From assembly GCA_026119855.1 (NCBI GenBank), contig JAOWBW010000006.1, positions 124,001 to 188,000 on the forward strand: a stretch of DNA of 64,000 bases, given 5' to 3'. The stretch comes from Campanula takesimana (taxonomy: Eukaryota; Streptophyta; Magnoliopsida; Asterales; Campanulaceae). Below, in pieces: positions 52,829-64,000 of this stretch; position 1 is the first letter of the stretch, and each line of letters starts with the position of its first letter. Both the position numbers and the translations under genes were made by a program. The notes under the pieces were generated by a model. It worked only from the letters and a program-made list of their open reading frames with translations. It was not told the origin of the DNA and made no database searches.

Positions 52829-55800
52829 ATGTCGAGGAACAACAGAAGGAGCAATGCCGGAAACGATGGTGGACAAGATCCCAACATGACCAATTTACTA
52901 CAGACCTTAGCTCAGACAATGGCTGGAATCGGCCAAGTAGTGCAAGGATTGGCAGCTCAGCAGTAGCAACCACAACCTCAACCAGTGACACAGAGAGATC
53001 CTCTTGAGTCGTTTCAGAAAAGAAACCCAGAGTCATTCTCTGGAGAGCCAAAAGATAAGCCAGAGGATTGGATAAAAGATATGGAGAAGATTTTTGAGAC
53101 GTTGACTTGCACAACAGAACAATAGGTGGTATTCGCAACGTTCATGTTTAAAGGAAAGGCTCTTAAATGGTGGGAAGCCGAAAAGAGAGCATCAGCTGCG
53201 CGTGGAGATGAGGCCTTCACCTGGAACAGGTTCAAGACGGTGTTTTATGAGAAGTATTACCCCGCAAGTGTCCGCAATGAGAAAGTAGCGGAGTTCCTGA
53301 CGCTGACTCAGGGTAGCATAACCGTAGATGATTACTGCGCTAAGTTCACGGAGTTACTTGAATTCGCTCCGACTTTCTTTAATAACGAGGGGCAGAAAGC
53401 CCGTAAGTTTGAAGCGGGATTGAGTGACCGCATAAGGTTCAGGATTACACCTTTAATGCTGCCAACATACAGTGACATTGTGGACTGGGCAAGGTTGGTA
53501 GAGAAAGAATCTGATAATTACCGCAGCAAGAAAGAGGAAAAGAAGAAAGCCATTGAAAAGGAATCGACTGGATTGAAAGGAAGTTCCAGAGGATGGAACC
53601 GAGATGGGGGTAACAAGCGAAAAGCCAGTGATGATAATCGTGGGAAAGAAGGTGCTAGAAATAAGTATCAGAACAAGGGCTACAATAACCGCCGAGATGG
53701 AGACAAAAATGATGCTCGTGATAAGGGGACGGGCGAGAAGTGTCAGTCCTGCCAGGGAAGGCACAAGACCGAAGACTGATGGCTCAAGGAAAAGAAATGC
53801 TACAATTGCGACAAGATGGGACACCCGCATTGGAAATGCCCAGAACCAAAGAAGAACAACAATGCACAGGAAGCTAAGGATGGCGACAAGGACAAGGGTG
53901 GAGGCCGTGGTCGTGTGTTCACTATGACGGCTAGAGATGCAAGAGCTTCAAACGATCTGGTAGCAGGTACTCTTCGACTCTGCCTTCAAAATGTATATGC
54001 TTTGATTGATACGGGCGCTACGCACTCCGTTATTAGTACACGAGTGGCGAAGCAAATGAATTTGAAATCTGAAGAATTAGAGACACCTCTAGTGATAGAT
54101 ACACCTACTAGAGAATCGATTCCTATTATGTCTATATATAGAAAGTGCCCGTTAAGCATAGGCGAAATGGAACTAGAGGTTGATTTGATCGAATTAGAGA
54201 TGGGAGAGTTTGATGTGATCTTAGGGATGGACTGGTTAGCTGCATACCATGCCCATGTTGACTGTTTCAAGAAGGAAGTTCACTTTAGGTTGCCATCTAG
54301 TGAAGAGTTTCGTTTTCAAGGCATGAAGCCTAGAACCAGATTGGACTTCATCTTTGTGATGAGGGATCGCAGGTTGCTAAGGAAAGGATGTGAGGGGTTT
54401 TTGGCTTACGTTGGAAAAACCGATAGTGGGGAGATTAGTATAGAATCTTTGTCAGTAGTTAGAGAATTTGCAGATGTGTTTCCAGAGGATTTGCCTGGTA
54501 TACCACCAGAGAGGGAAGTGGAGTTCTCTATCGATTTGGTACCAGAAACCGCGCCAATATCAAAGGCACCTTACAGAATGGCTCCGGCAGAATTGAAAGA
54601 GCTAAAAGAGCAACTACAAGAACTGTTGGATAAGGGTTTGATTAGACCAAGTGTATCGCCATGGGGTGCACCGGTGTTATTCGTGAAGAAGAAGGATGGG
54701 TCAATGAGAATGTGTATCGACTATAGAGAGTTGAACCGCGTGACGGTGAGAAATCAATACCCATTACCAAGGATAGATGACTTATTTGATCAACTTCGGG
54801 GAGCATGTTACTTTTCGAAGATAGATTTGAGGTCTGGTTATCATCAGTTGAGGGTGAAAAAGGAAGATATTGCGAAGACGGCCTTTAGGACAAGGTATGC
54901 TCACTACGAGTTTTCAGTGATGCCTTTTGGGTTGACTAATGCGCCTGCTGCATTTATGGAATTGATGAATAGGGTGTTTCAAGAATTTCTGGACAAATGT
55001 GTTATAGTATTCATTGATGATATCCTAGTCTACTCAAGGACTAAGGAGGAGCACGAGAAGCATTTGAGGTTAGTATTACAAATCTTAAGGGAACAACAAT
55101 TGTATGCTAAGTTCAAGAAGTGCGAATTCTGGTTGGAAAAGGTAGCGTTCTTAGGTCATGTTATATCTAAGGAGGGGGTAGAAGTGGACCCGACAAAGAT
55201 AGAGGCTATCGTGAACTGGGAGAGGCCTACTACTGTTAGTGAAATAAGGAGCTTTTTGGGATTGGCTGGTTACTATAGGAGATTCGTTGAAGGTTTCTCT
55301 AAATTATCTATGCCATTGACAAGACTGACCCAAAAGGGAGTAAAATTCGTTTGGACAGAAGAGTGCGAGAAGAGTTTCCTAGAATTGAAGCAATGTTTGG
55401 TGTCTGCACCAGTTCTTACGTTACCTTCTGGATCAGACGGGTTTGTGATATATAGCGATGCGTCGATTAAAGGGTTAGGATGCGTGCTATTGCATAATGA
55501 CAAGGTTATAGCCTATGCGTCGAGACAATTAAAGGTCCATGAAAAGAACTATCCGACTCATGATTTGGAGTTAGCCGCGGTGGTCTTTGCATTGAAGATT
55601 TGGAGACACTACTTATATGGGACGACATGCCAGATTTATACGGACCATAAAAGCCTTAAGTACATCTTCACTCAGAAAGAGCTTAACATGAGGCAAAGGC
55701 GATGGCTGGAATTATTAAAAGATTATGATTGTGAAATCTTATATCATCCTGGGAAAACCAATAAGGTGGCGGATGCATTAAGTAGGAAGAATCATGGAAC

Positions 55801-57340
55801 CCTAGCGACGTTAAAGCCTAAGGAGGTAAGTGCATGGAGTCGCGTTGAGGTGTTAGGTGTGAATGTACGAGTACAAGGCTATATGGCACATTTGAGTGTA
55901 CAGCCTACGCTGTTGGATAGAATCAAAATGGCGCAAGTAACTGATGAAGAAGTGAGCAAAGTACGTGCAAACTTAGTGGAAGGAAAATGGAAGGACTTTC
56001 GTATGGGAGAAGACGGGATTGTGAGGTACCAATCAAGGATTTGGGTGCCAAGCAACGAAGACATCAAAAGAGAGATTTTAAATGAAGCCCATTGTTCGAG
56101 GTTTTCTGTGCATCCGGGAAGCACAAAAATGTATAGAGATCTGAGGGAATCTTATTGGTGGAATCATATGAAGGGAGATGTGGCAGAATTTGTGTCAAGA
56201 TGTTTAGTGTGTCAACAAGTAAAAAGTGAGCATCAAAGGCCTGCAGGACTATTACAGTCATTACCTATCCCTGAATGGAAGTGGGAACACATAGCTATGG
56301 ATCTAGTGATTGGATTACCAAAGACGTTGAAAGGGTATAACGCAATTTGGGTGATAGTAGATAGGCTCACTAAATCGGCCCATTTTCTGGCAATCAAGGT
56401 GACAGATTCGTTAGAAAAGATGGCTAAGTTGTATATTGATGAGATAGTAAGGTTGCATGGAATACCGGTGTCAATAGTGTCTGATAGAGATGCGCGATTC
56501 ACGTCAAAATTTTGGAAAAGTTTGCAACAAGCTTTGGGGACAGAATTGACAATGAGTACAGCTTTTCACCCGCAGACCGATGGACAGTCAGAAAGAACTA
56601 TCCAAACGTTGGAGGATATGCTACGAGCTACATCTTTAGATTGGCAAGGGACTTGGGATGAACATTTGCCATTGGTAGAGTTCGCATATAATAACAGTTT
56701 CCATGCTAGTATTGGAATGGCACCGTACGAGGCACTGTATGGGAGAAAGTGTAGATCACCGACTTGTTGGGATGAAGTGGGTGAAAGGAAGTTGACTGGA
56801 CCAAAAATTGTCCAAGTGACGGCGGACAAGGTACAACAGATAAGAAATTGGCTTTTGACTGCACAGAGCAGACAAAAATCCTATGCTGATCGTAGAAGAC
56901 GTGATTTAGAATTTCAAATCGGGGATCGAGTATTTTTAAAGATCTCGCCAACAAAAGGGATTATGAGATTTGGTATTCGCGGGAAGTTAAGCCCGAGGTA
57001 CGTGGGACCGTTCGAAATTTTGGAAAGAGTTGGGGCAGTGGCTTATAAGTTAGCCTTACCGCCTGTGCTAGCGGGAGTACATAATGTGTTCCATGTATCG
57101 ATGTTAAGGAAGTACATTCCCGACCCAAGCCATGTGATCGAGTATAAGCAGCTTAGAGTTCAAGCTGATTTAAGCTATGATGAAAGGCCCGTAAGAATTG
57201 TCGACCGCAAGGATCAGATTTTAAGGAAAAGAGTGATTCCTTATGTAAAAGTGCAATGGAGCAACCATACTGAAAGAGAAGCTACATGGGAGCTCGAGAG
57301 CGAGATGCGAGAAACGTATCCCGACCTATTTTCAGAATGA
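52829..57340 (+). pseudogene. Chromovirus gag-pol, single frame with three in-frame stops
   Basis: ATG 52829 to TGA 57340 is one frame of 1504 codons, broken by TAG 52964, TAG 53123 and TGA 53777, all in gag. Gag has DPLESFQKRNPESFSG and WWEAEKR. The knuckle CYNCDKMGHPHWKC follows the last stop. From there 1174 codons are open: protease LIDTGATHS (~54002), RT with DGSMRMCIDYRELN and VFIDDILVY (~55010), RNase H YSDASIKG (~55450), the integrase zinc region ending CLVCQQVK, core SDRDARF and DGQSERTIQ (~56480, ~56580), and a C-terminal chromodomain YVKVQWSNHTEREATWELE (~57245) that targets chromatin in this family. All pol catalytic residues look intact. Pol could only be made if the gag stops are bypassed. 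The first stop is UAG-CAA-CCA, a leaky context. Confidence 0.95.
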
Positions 57341-57369
57341 CGAGTTCGGTTTGGAGGACCAAACCCTTT

Positions 57370-57383
57370 TAAGGAGGTAAGAA
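57370..57383 (+). promoter_or_regulatory. Polypurine tract of the Tekay-like element
   Basis: AAGGAGGTAAGAA immediately before the 3' LTR. GTTTGGAGGACCAAAC just upstream is an inverted repeat shared with the minus-strand relative. Confidence 0.82.
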
Positions 57384-59528
57384 TGTAACAACCGGCCTCT
57401 TTTTAATTATTTATTAAGGTATTGGGCTGTTATTAATTAAATTATGGATTGGGTTTAAAGTTGGCCCAAACTAATTAAAACCCAATAAGGTTAGTTAACC
57501 TTTTTATAATAGGAATGGGAAACCCTATTACTATATTAATTAAAACCCTCCCCTCTTTACTAATCACAAAAGAAAAGAAAAAAAAATAGAGAACGGGAGA
57601 GTGAGAGCGGCGGCGAGAGGCGTAGAAGAAAGAGAGAGCAGAGGCGTGAGAAGAAGAAGAAGAAGAAGAAGAAGAAGAAGAAGAAGAAGAAGAAGAAGAA
57701 GAAGGATATCCAAACTAAGGTAAAACCCCACTCCTTAAGTTTAACCCTTTAGGTTATATTAATCTAGTATTTGGGGAGTGTAAACTAGAACCCAAATCCT
57801 AAAAAGAAAACTATATCAATGAACTAGGGTTAAGAATTCAAGTTTTAAAATATAAATGGGGGGGGGGGAATTATAAGATTATACATGTAAATTTAATGGT
57901 GTATATGTGTATATATGTGAGTGTGTGCGTGTATGTGTGTGCAGAGTGTGTGTCGAGTGTGTGTATATGTGTACAGTGAGTGTGTGTTTGGTGCAGAAGG
58001 TGTGTGCGTGTGTGTGAGAGTGTGTGCAGAATGTGTTTGTGCCGTGTGTGTTGGTGTGTGTGTGAGTGTGTGTATTAAGGTTTTTGTGTGTTTTTCCAAG
58101 GTGAAATTAGTGCGTGAACAGTAACGTGAATAGTGATTAATCCGTGAATAGTGATTTAATCAGTGAATAGTGATTTAATCAGTGAATAGATTTAATCAGT
58201 GAATAGTGATTAAGCTGTGAATAGTGATATAAGCTGTGAATAGTGATTTTATAAGCTGTGAATAGTGGTTTAAATGGGATTAATGAAACCCTAAAACCGA
58301 TTATTTGGGAATGGAATTAATGTAACCCTAGGGATATTTTAGTAATCCGAAAGGGGTATTTTGGGAATACCAATAATGGGTAGAACGAACCCTAACAAAG
58401 AGTTTAAGAAGATGAACTCGTGAAGCTAAGAAAGTAAAATAAAGTATAATGGGGACGGGGAATTAAAGTGATTCATGTTCCTAAGAAATCCTCATTTGCA
58501 TGTTTGTAGATTGTGCACGTGATTTTGCTAAGTGAAGAACGCAAAGTCAAGGTAAGGGATTACGATCCTAGCTTTTGATTGTCTCAATCCTTTAATGTAG
58601 GATTCCTTTATATTCTTTCATGAGCAGTTACCTAGTGGCGGTAACATTTGTATTCTTAAAAGTTGTGAACACCTTTGAATGACTCTTACCCTTTGACATG
58701 TTTTAAAGCAATGGGTACCAAAAATATCTTTGAAATTGTATGGTGTTCTCGTACCTTGAACACTAAGTTGAAACCTTGCTATATCTGAATTTGGTATAGA
58801 TTTGCCATATCTTAATTTGGTATAGGCGTTCGCTTAGTCTGAATTGAAAAAGGACTAAGTAGGGTAGTCTGGTCTGAAATGAAAAAGGACAAGACTTTTA
58901 TACTGCTTATTGAAGTAGTTGATTATCATGATAAATCTTACCTAAATGTCCTGATCAGGCATTGCACCTGAAATGGTGACGTTATCTTGGAATTGACGGA
59001 CTTGAAAGTAAATGCCACACTTCTTTTGAAAAAGGTTATTGTTAACTGTTTGAATCTTAGCGGTTAACTTGTTGTTTAATGAAAGCGTATCTTTGAAAAT
59101 ATTATTGTTGTTCGTTCTTCCGGTCATCTCTCCTTAGAACCCGGAGAGATCCCGTATGAACTTACTGAGCATTGTTCGCTCACCCCTTCCATAATATTTG
59201 TTCTCCAGGATATAAATAGGAGAAGGTCTCGAAGGACAAAAGAGGAGTTGTTGAGGTGATAATGAAGACCCTTGATGACGAAGTTTAAGAAGTTTTGGTT
59301 GTAGTTAGAATGGATTGTTATGAATGTTTATTTTGAATGTTGGTTATGTCTAGCCTTTGGAGTTTTAAAAGACAGTTAAATCCGCTTCCGTTATTTATTT
59401 TGAATAGTGGTTAGAGATACTAGCCGTTGATGTTTGAATTATGGTTTAAGACCGTTGTTTTCCCGCGTTTGGGGACGGATTTTATTAATTAAAGGATATT
59501 ATATTACTCCGAAATTCGGGGTGTTACA
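57384..59528 (+). repeat. 3' LTR of the Tekay-like element
   Basis: Near-identical to 49201-51313. The main visible difference is a longer (GAA)n tract (~57650-57703). Confidence 0.95.
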
Positions 59529-60316
59529 TATCCCACATGGAAAGGGAAGGAAAAAATTCCCTAGGCTCCTTCCTTTTAAAGGTATTCCAAATGAGATAAA
59601 GAGGGAAATAATTTGAAAGACCATTGGTGGGTAAAGTTTTGAGAACTTATCCCACATTGGCTTAGTATAAAAAGGTGAGCTAGTTTAAATACAATTAACC
59701 ATTTGTATGTGTTAAGATTGTGTGGACTAGAGACTCTCTCTCTCTCGCCCGTGGCGCAGGGGTGGTGCAAATTTAGTTGGAAACTTGTCGATTTATGCCT
59801 CGGACCACCGAACTCATGTGTGCGTGACCTGCGGACATGAATGCAGCGACAAAATGGCCTAGGCGGGCAAGCTCACTTTTTAATTATTTTTTCCATCTCC
59901 ATTTTGAATTCTCGGCTGGACTGATTTTGTAACAGTCAAATAAAAGCCATTCACTCCAGAATTGATTTTGTAACAGTAAAATTAATTCTATTAATTCCCA
60001 GTTTAATTGTGTGATTAATGGGATCCTTTTGAGCAGTTTAAAATGGCATTTTCGACAGCCATTTCGAAACACAGATTTTCAACAGTCTCACATACTTTTG
60101 CTTTAGCGTTTTCTTTGGCCCTCGTGCTCTTTTCGTGGTGACTTATTCCAGGCACATCGAATTCGCCGGAGGCACTATTGTGCGGTCACTGTCCGGTCCG
60201 TCCATTGTATCCTGGGAGACAGGCGTCCAACGTATCCTCAAGCACAACACCGGTGAGGGGGCGAATTTGTCTTAAGGACAGTGTTGGTTTACACGACTCG
60301 GACAAACCCATCAACA

Positions 60317-61258
60317 ATTTCTTTTCCAGTTTCTGTTTTCTGTTTTTTATTGTAATCTTTATTTCTGTTTCTGTTCAATATTGGTGTAATATTTCTAACA
60401 TGATTTATATACAAAAATAAACTAAAGTTCATACATACTTCAAAATAAAAAGAACTATAACCTAAATCTTGTTAGAAAGTGTAAAATCTTAAACTTACTT
60501 AAAGTCTTGCATTACACGGTTTTAGAAGAGTTTGAGATCCTTATGGATTCTCATTCTTTCAATCTCTCCTTGTATTGGACTTTCTGGTCAAAACAAGATT
60601 GAGCTCATACTAACCAATAATATAAACACGATGCTAAAGTATCATAGTGATAATGAATTATAAACATTTAAACTTAGACAAAAGTTTAAAACAAAGCATT
60701 GTTATACACAGAGAGAATCAGAGAATAATGATGATTTAAATACTAAGTACTTACCCTAAACTCCCCCTGAGTTTGACATGTAATGAAACACATAAGAAAA
60801 CAGCATAGAACCAATGTTATACAAAAAGGTGCAGTTTAACAAAAACATCCTCTTTTTAACTCCCTATAACCCCCTAAACTCTCCCTTGAATTTACTCATC
60901 TCCCTTTTTTACCAGAATGTGTAGGCATAAGAAAGACAATAAAAAACCTCAAATGTGAATACAGATGTGGCCACATCTAATCCTCATCTAACAAACTTTT
61001 CAAGTGAACAATCATAGCTCCTCATATCTATCAAACCAGGAAATGTGAAGAAGGATTTTGAGATTCTTAGAAGAACAGAAGTTGAAGGAGAATGAATTAA
61101 GAATTAAATCCAGACATTTCTATTTGCAATAAAAGAAATACCTTGGAGCATATCTCCTATTATTGAATCATTTTAAGAAAAATTCAGACAGACCATAACC
61201 ATAGTATAGACCTAGAAGTAACTTCAGAAGATAACTTTCTAATCAAAAAATTACAAAA
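60317..61258. other. Unassigned AT-rich stretch
   Basis: No gene seen. On the minus strand AAACTCAGGGGGAGT (~60760-60774) looks like a polypurine tract and could belong to the decayed minus-strand copia element to the right. No LTR boundary could be confirmed. Confidence 0.4.
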
Positions 61259-61267
61259 TTTCAAATA

Positions 61268-61449
61268 GGGAAATAATAAAGTTACAAAAAATGACTACAA
61301 AATGTGGCTTACAAAATAAGGTGTCATAATTGTATTGGTGCTTTTAATATGAGTGTGTCGGGTCCACTATCGATGTGGCCAATAAAATATCGCCATCACA
61401 CCTTGTATCCTTCATTTTGTAAACTTTTTTTGTAAGCCTAGCATTGCCC
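61268..61449. mobile_element. Mutator-type MITE (182 bp)
   Basis: Ends GGGAAATAATAAAGTTACAA and TTGTAAGCCTAGCATTGCCC form imperfect inverted repeats. They extend through TACAAAATG and AAGGTG to ~45 bp. Flanks TTTCAAATA at 61259-61267 and 61450-61458 are a perfect 9-bp target duplication, the Mutator length. Non-coding. Confidence 0.88.
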
Positions 61450-61989
61450 TTTCAAATATATCAGTGCTAAAAAGATGTCAGATATATTAGTAAGGTTTTA
61501 CATTAAACTCCTAAAAATGCAGAGTGCCTAGCAAGCACATAAATGGGGAATAGATCTATGTATAGATGTGTCATAGGATGATGGGACATAGAAGGACACT
61601 CCTTTGTCACAAAAAGTCAATGAACAAAAAATTCAATCTTCACAACCTCTAGACTGCATTTTCACCCATTTTTTTGTTATGGAATTGAATTTTATGAGTA
61701 GCTTTCACTTTATTTTAACCCAATAATAGCCCTCTTTTCATTGCTCTTATCAAATTGTTAGATATCAAACTATTTTCTTGAATATCCCTTGATCACACAT
61801 GGACTAGCTTTCATACAATAGAGAAGTATCTTTTTCTCATTTATATAAAGCACCCACTGTGAAATATCTCATTTTCGTGCAAATCCATTATTATTTTTGG
61901 TTAACTAGTAACAGAAGTGTAAATGGATGTGTACACAACTGTGTCCACATCCTTAATTAGCACACAGCCCAAGAGATTTTCTTAAGGAA

Positions 61990-62850
61990 GAAAATCTCAC
62001 ATGATCCAAAGTCTTAGTAAATATATATGTTTGGTTTTGGAATGTTGGACATTATTTTTAGATATGTCTAAGGCACTTTTATTATCACAGAAAACAATTA
62101 AGATTTAACAACCCAATTCACAGTCTTCTAACAATTGATTCATCCAAATTAATTGAGTGCAATAACTTCCAAGTGCAGCATACTCAGCTTCTGCTGTAGA
62201 CGGGGAAACACAATTTAACTTTCTACAATACCAAGAATATAGATTATTTCCCAAATAAAAACATCCAAAAAGATGGAAGTATTTCAAAGTGGGTTTTTTG
62301 TTCATAAGGATATCATAGGGTGTCATGGTGCTGCCAAGTCTAAGAAAAACCCATTACTAATGTGATAAGCAGTATTCAATGCTTCAGCCCAAAATTGCTT
62401 TAACAAGTTCTTTTAACGTAACATCACCCTAGCCATTTCTTGTAAGGTTCAATTTTTTTTCTTTCTGCAACCCTGTTCTATTGAGGGGTATTTGGAGCAG
62501 AAAACTCATGAGAGATTTCTTTAGAATTTCAGAAGGTGGAAAAGACTGAGTTTTCATACTCAGTTCCATGATCAGACATAATTCTGATGACCATAAGACC
62601 ATACAAATTTTTGACCTTTTTGTACCATGCTTTGAATTCATCAATGGTGTCAGATTTTTCTTTTAAAAATATGACCCATATATATCTTGAAAAGTCATCA
62701 ACGCACACAAAAGAGTATTTTTTTTATTTGAATAACTTCAGCTTCGATAGGTCCTATTAAGTCAGTGTGAATGAGTTCTAGGAATCTAATAGTGGAACAC
62801 TTTTGAATTCTCTTGTGTGAGGCTCTAGTTTTCTTTCCCTTCTAATCAGA
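61990..62850 (-). pseudogene. Copia integrase fused to RNase H by deletion of RT
   Basis: Minus-strand reading gives integrase pieces SDHGTEYENSVF (catalytic Asp), HEFSAPNTPQ (followed by a stop) and VAERKK (Glu), then TPYDILMNKKPTLKYFHLFGC near 62260-62326. Within the same frame the next residues are KLNCVSPSTAEAEYAALGS, the RNase H core, followed by CDNKSALDISKN and HSKTKHI to ~62000. About 1.5-2 kb of reverse transcriptase is absent at ~62240-62260, with no insertion marking the junction. Stops and shifts elsewhere confirm a dead copy. Confidence 0.8.
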
Positions 62851-62956
62851 TCCACACATACTGGTTTTCTTGAAATCAAGATGGAAGGTCTTTTACTGCC
62901 TCAAACCTAATCAATTCGTCTAATATTTTCCTACTGGCATGACCCAGCTTTTGGTG

Positions 62957-63346
62957 CTATAAATCAACACCACTAACAAAGGAGTTTAAGAAGGAAAGAT
63001 TGTCATCAAACTTGTAACAGTTATCTGAAGACCTAAGACCACTGAAAACACAAACATATGAGTCATCAAATACTTCACACATTTTCTTGTCAAATTTCAC
63101 ATGAAGATTGTCATCACACAGTTGACTGATACTAATTAGATTTGCCTTTAGACCTTCTACATTATAAAAAATGTAAAGTCTAGGTAACCCTTTGACAGAA
63201 AGGGTTCCTTTTCCTATGACCTTTCTCTGAGCACCACATCCAAAGTTAACTTTTCCTCCATTCATCTGAATTAAGTTAGTTAGAGCTTCTTGGCTTCCTG
63301 TCATGTGCCTAGAGCACCCACTATCAGCATACCAAGCTCCAACCAA
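62957..63346 (-). pseudogene. Copia aspartic protease
   Basis: A 129-codon open stretch with WYADSGCSRHMTG (catalytic DSG) and GLKANLISISQLCDDN, the conserved copia protease and pre-integrase region. The active-site triplet is intact, but the frame is isolated from gag and integrase by stops. Confidence 0.85.
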
Positions 63347-63509
63347 ACTCCAAGCACACTACTTTCTATAAAGGAGTAGACAACAAGACACTTTGTCTCA
63401 GTTTTTTCAAGAAATGTCTTCTTATGAGGGTGCTTTCTATGATGTGACCTTGGATGTGTATACATACATCTTTAGTCCCATCTTGGTCTGATCAACACTA
63501 CCAGTTTCT

Positions 63510-63917
63510 TTATCTAATTTTAACTTGTGACAAAAGAGGACGGATATGTCCAGGGGCAAGACAGTAATGACAAACATAGTATTTCTTCCAAGTCTTCCTA
63601 TTTTTGTTTCTCTTAGGTTTTATGACCTCACACCCTTCTTTCACCAATATAGAGCCTAGGTAACTAGGACCAGGGCTATTATTGTTGCTAGAGAATATAC
63701 TTTCATCAATTTTCACTTTTGTTGTTAACATGGACAGTTTGTAATCAACTTTTTCAAGATTTTTATTAGATTTCTCTATTTGTACAGTCCTTTTACTGAT
63801 TGTCTCTTTCAGTATATCAATAGTCTGTCTATAACGTAAATTTTCTGAAACAAGAATACTCCTTTCTTTTTCTAGATTACGAATTCTATCAGAAATACCT
63901 TGTTGTAACTTGCTCAT
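63510..63917 (-). pseudogene. Copia gag C-terminus
   Basis: Minus-strand 135 codons. The first half is a probable coiled coil (LEKERSILVSENLRYRQ and following). The end is a zinc knuckle, CHYCLAPGHIRP, whose last Cys has become Leu. In copia elements gag binds RNA and forms the particle. The lost Cys and the stop after it mark decay. Confidence 0.75.
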
Positions 63918-64000
63918 TACCTCCAGTTTCTTTATCCTCTTCTTTTACGAAGAGTAGTGAAATGGCTAGTAACTTATTGGGCCTAGACATGGCCAACCGG

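Larger units (their letters stand above)
49201..59528 (+). mobile_element. Tekay-like chromovirus (Ty3/gypsy), plus strand, 10.3 kb
   Basis: LTRs are 49201-51313 and 57384-59528 (~2.1 kb), nearly identical and so young. The 5-bp target duplication TATCC (49196-49200, 59529-59533) is perfect. Interior: PBS, a 1.5-kb leader with an extra ORF (51626-52162) and a hairpin cluster, then one gag-pol frame (52829-57340) with three in-frame stops in gag, then PPT. Integrase and chromodomain resemble those of the minus-strand chromovirus at 24512-45172. Confidence 0.95.
49017..60316 (+). mobile_element. Probable older solo LTR, split by the Tekay-like element
   Basis: The pieces 49017-49200 and 59534-60316 join across the TATCC duplication into ~965 bp. 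The joined sequence starts TGTTGGGAAAATGTG and ends AAACCCATCAACA, a TG...CA pair with matching TGTTGG/CATCAACA-like ends. A TATA box with context (AGTATAAAAAGG, ~59667) fits an LTR promoter on the plus strand. No PBS or PPT adjoins it on the plus strand, and flanks TGATT / ATTTC do not match. A solo or truncated LTR is likely but unproven. Confidence 0.5.
61980..64000 (-). mobile_element. Copia (SIRE-like) remnant, minus strand, RT deleted
   Basis: Minus-strand order from the window edge: gag end with a coiled coil and zinc knuckle, protease, integrase, then directly RNase H. It is cut off by the window end. The long coiled-coil gag and the protease style suggest a SIRE-like lineage; this is tentative. 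Confidence 0.75.

Noticed and set aside
53986..56954. Several antisense frames across the plus-strand gag-pol
   Set aside because: Shadows of a 1174-codon sense frame with clear RT and integrase motifs.
49017..60316. 5-bp target duplication for the probable older LTR
   Set aside because: The flanks TGATT and ATTTC do not match, so the LTR is kept only as a probable call.
1..64000. tRNA, snRNA or full rRNA genes
   Set aside because: None recognised by eye on either strand. The tRNA-like matches found are primer-binding sites of retrotransposons, and the 16S-like piece is ~35 bp.

Overview
This is plant nuclear DNA, most likely from a eudicot with a repeat-rich genome. The evidence is GT-AG introns, Ty1/copia and Ty3/gypsy LTR retrotransposons, Stowaway-type MITEs with TACTCCCTCCG ends, and a plant GDSL lipase. 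I see one apparently intact host gene: a four-exon GDSL esterase/lipase (GLIP6-like) on the minus strand, 16127-24218. Its introns hold MITEs, a MULE carrying a carboxylesterase gene fragment, and two fold-back islands. Nearly everything else is nested transposable elements. There is a 100-N assembly gap at 1081-1180.

Layout. (1) 1-749 is the end of an LTR of a Tat/Ogre-like family that also appears in full at 31.7-44.3 kb. (2) 1181-9205 is a decayed minus-strand copia element (LTRs, PBS and PPT visible). It lies in the gag of a second, plus-strand copia element (9206-15316). That second element is also broken by a solo LTR (11376-12836, TSD GTTAT) and a hAT-like MITE (14326-14935, near-perfect 8-bp TSD). 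(3) 16127-24218 is the GDSL gene. (4) 24468-45444 is a Stowaway MITE split by a minus-strand chromovirus (24512-45172, TSD CACAA). The two LTRs of that chromovirus belong to different families. Its 2.1-kb 5' LTR is itself split, inside a (TA)n tract, by a 12.6-kb Tat/Ogre-like element without pol (31702-44308). (5) 45799-48603 is a minimal retrotransposon: two 1.3-kb LTRs around only 227 bp, TSD AAATG. (6) 49201-59528 is a young plus-strand Tekay-like chromovirus (TSD TATCC). It sits inside a probable older LTR (49017-60316). (7) 61268-61449 is a MULE-type MITE with a 9-bp TSD. From about 61980 to the window end lies a minus-strand copia remnant that has lost its reverse transcriptase.

The most unusual material is in the leader of the Tekay-like element. 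An extra 178-codon ORF (51626-52162) encodes a basic helical N-terminus, an acidic middle and a C-terminus with AT-hooks. Between it and gag lies a cluster of about eight short hairpins, 52358-52703, most with a 9-nt loop of similar sequence and with stems that differ but still pair. Next are the mismatched-LTR chromovirus and the Tat/Ogre-like element. The latter carries at least five different tandem arrays and two recurrent hairpin modules with compensatory stem changes.

All domain calls come from reading motifs by eye. No database search or alignment was run.
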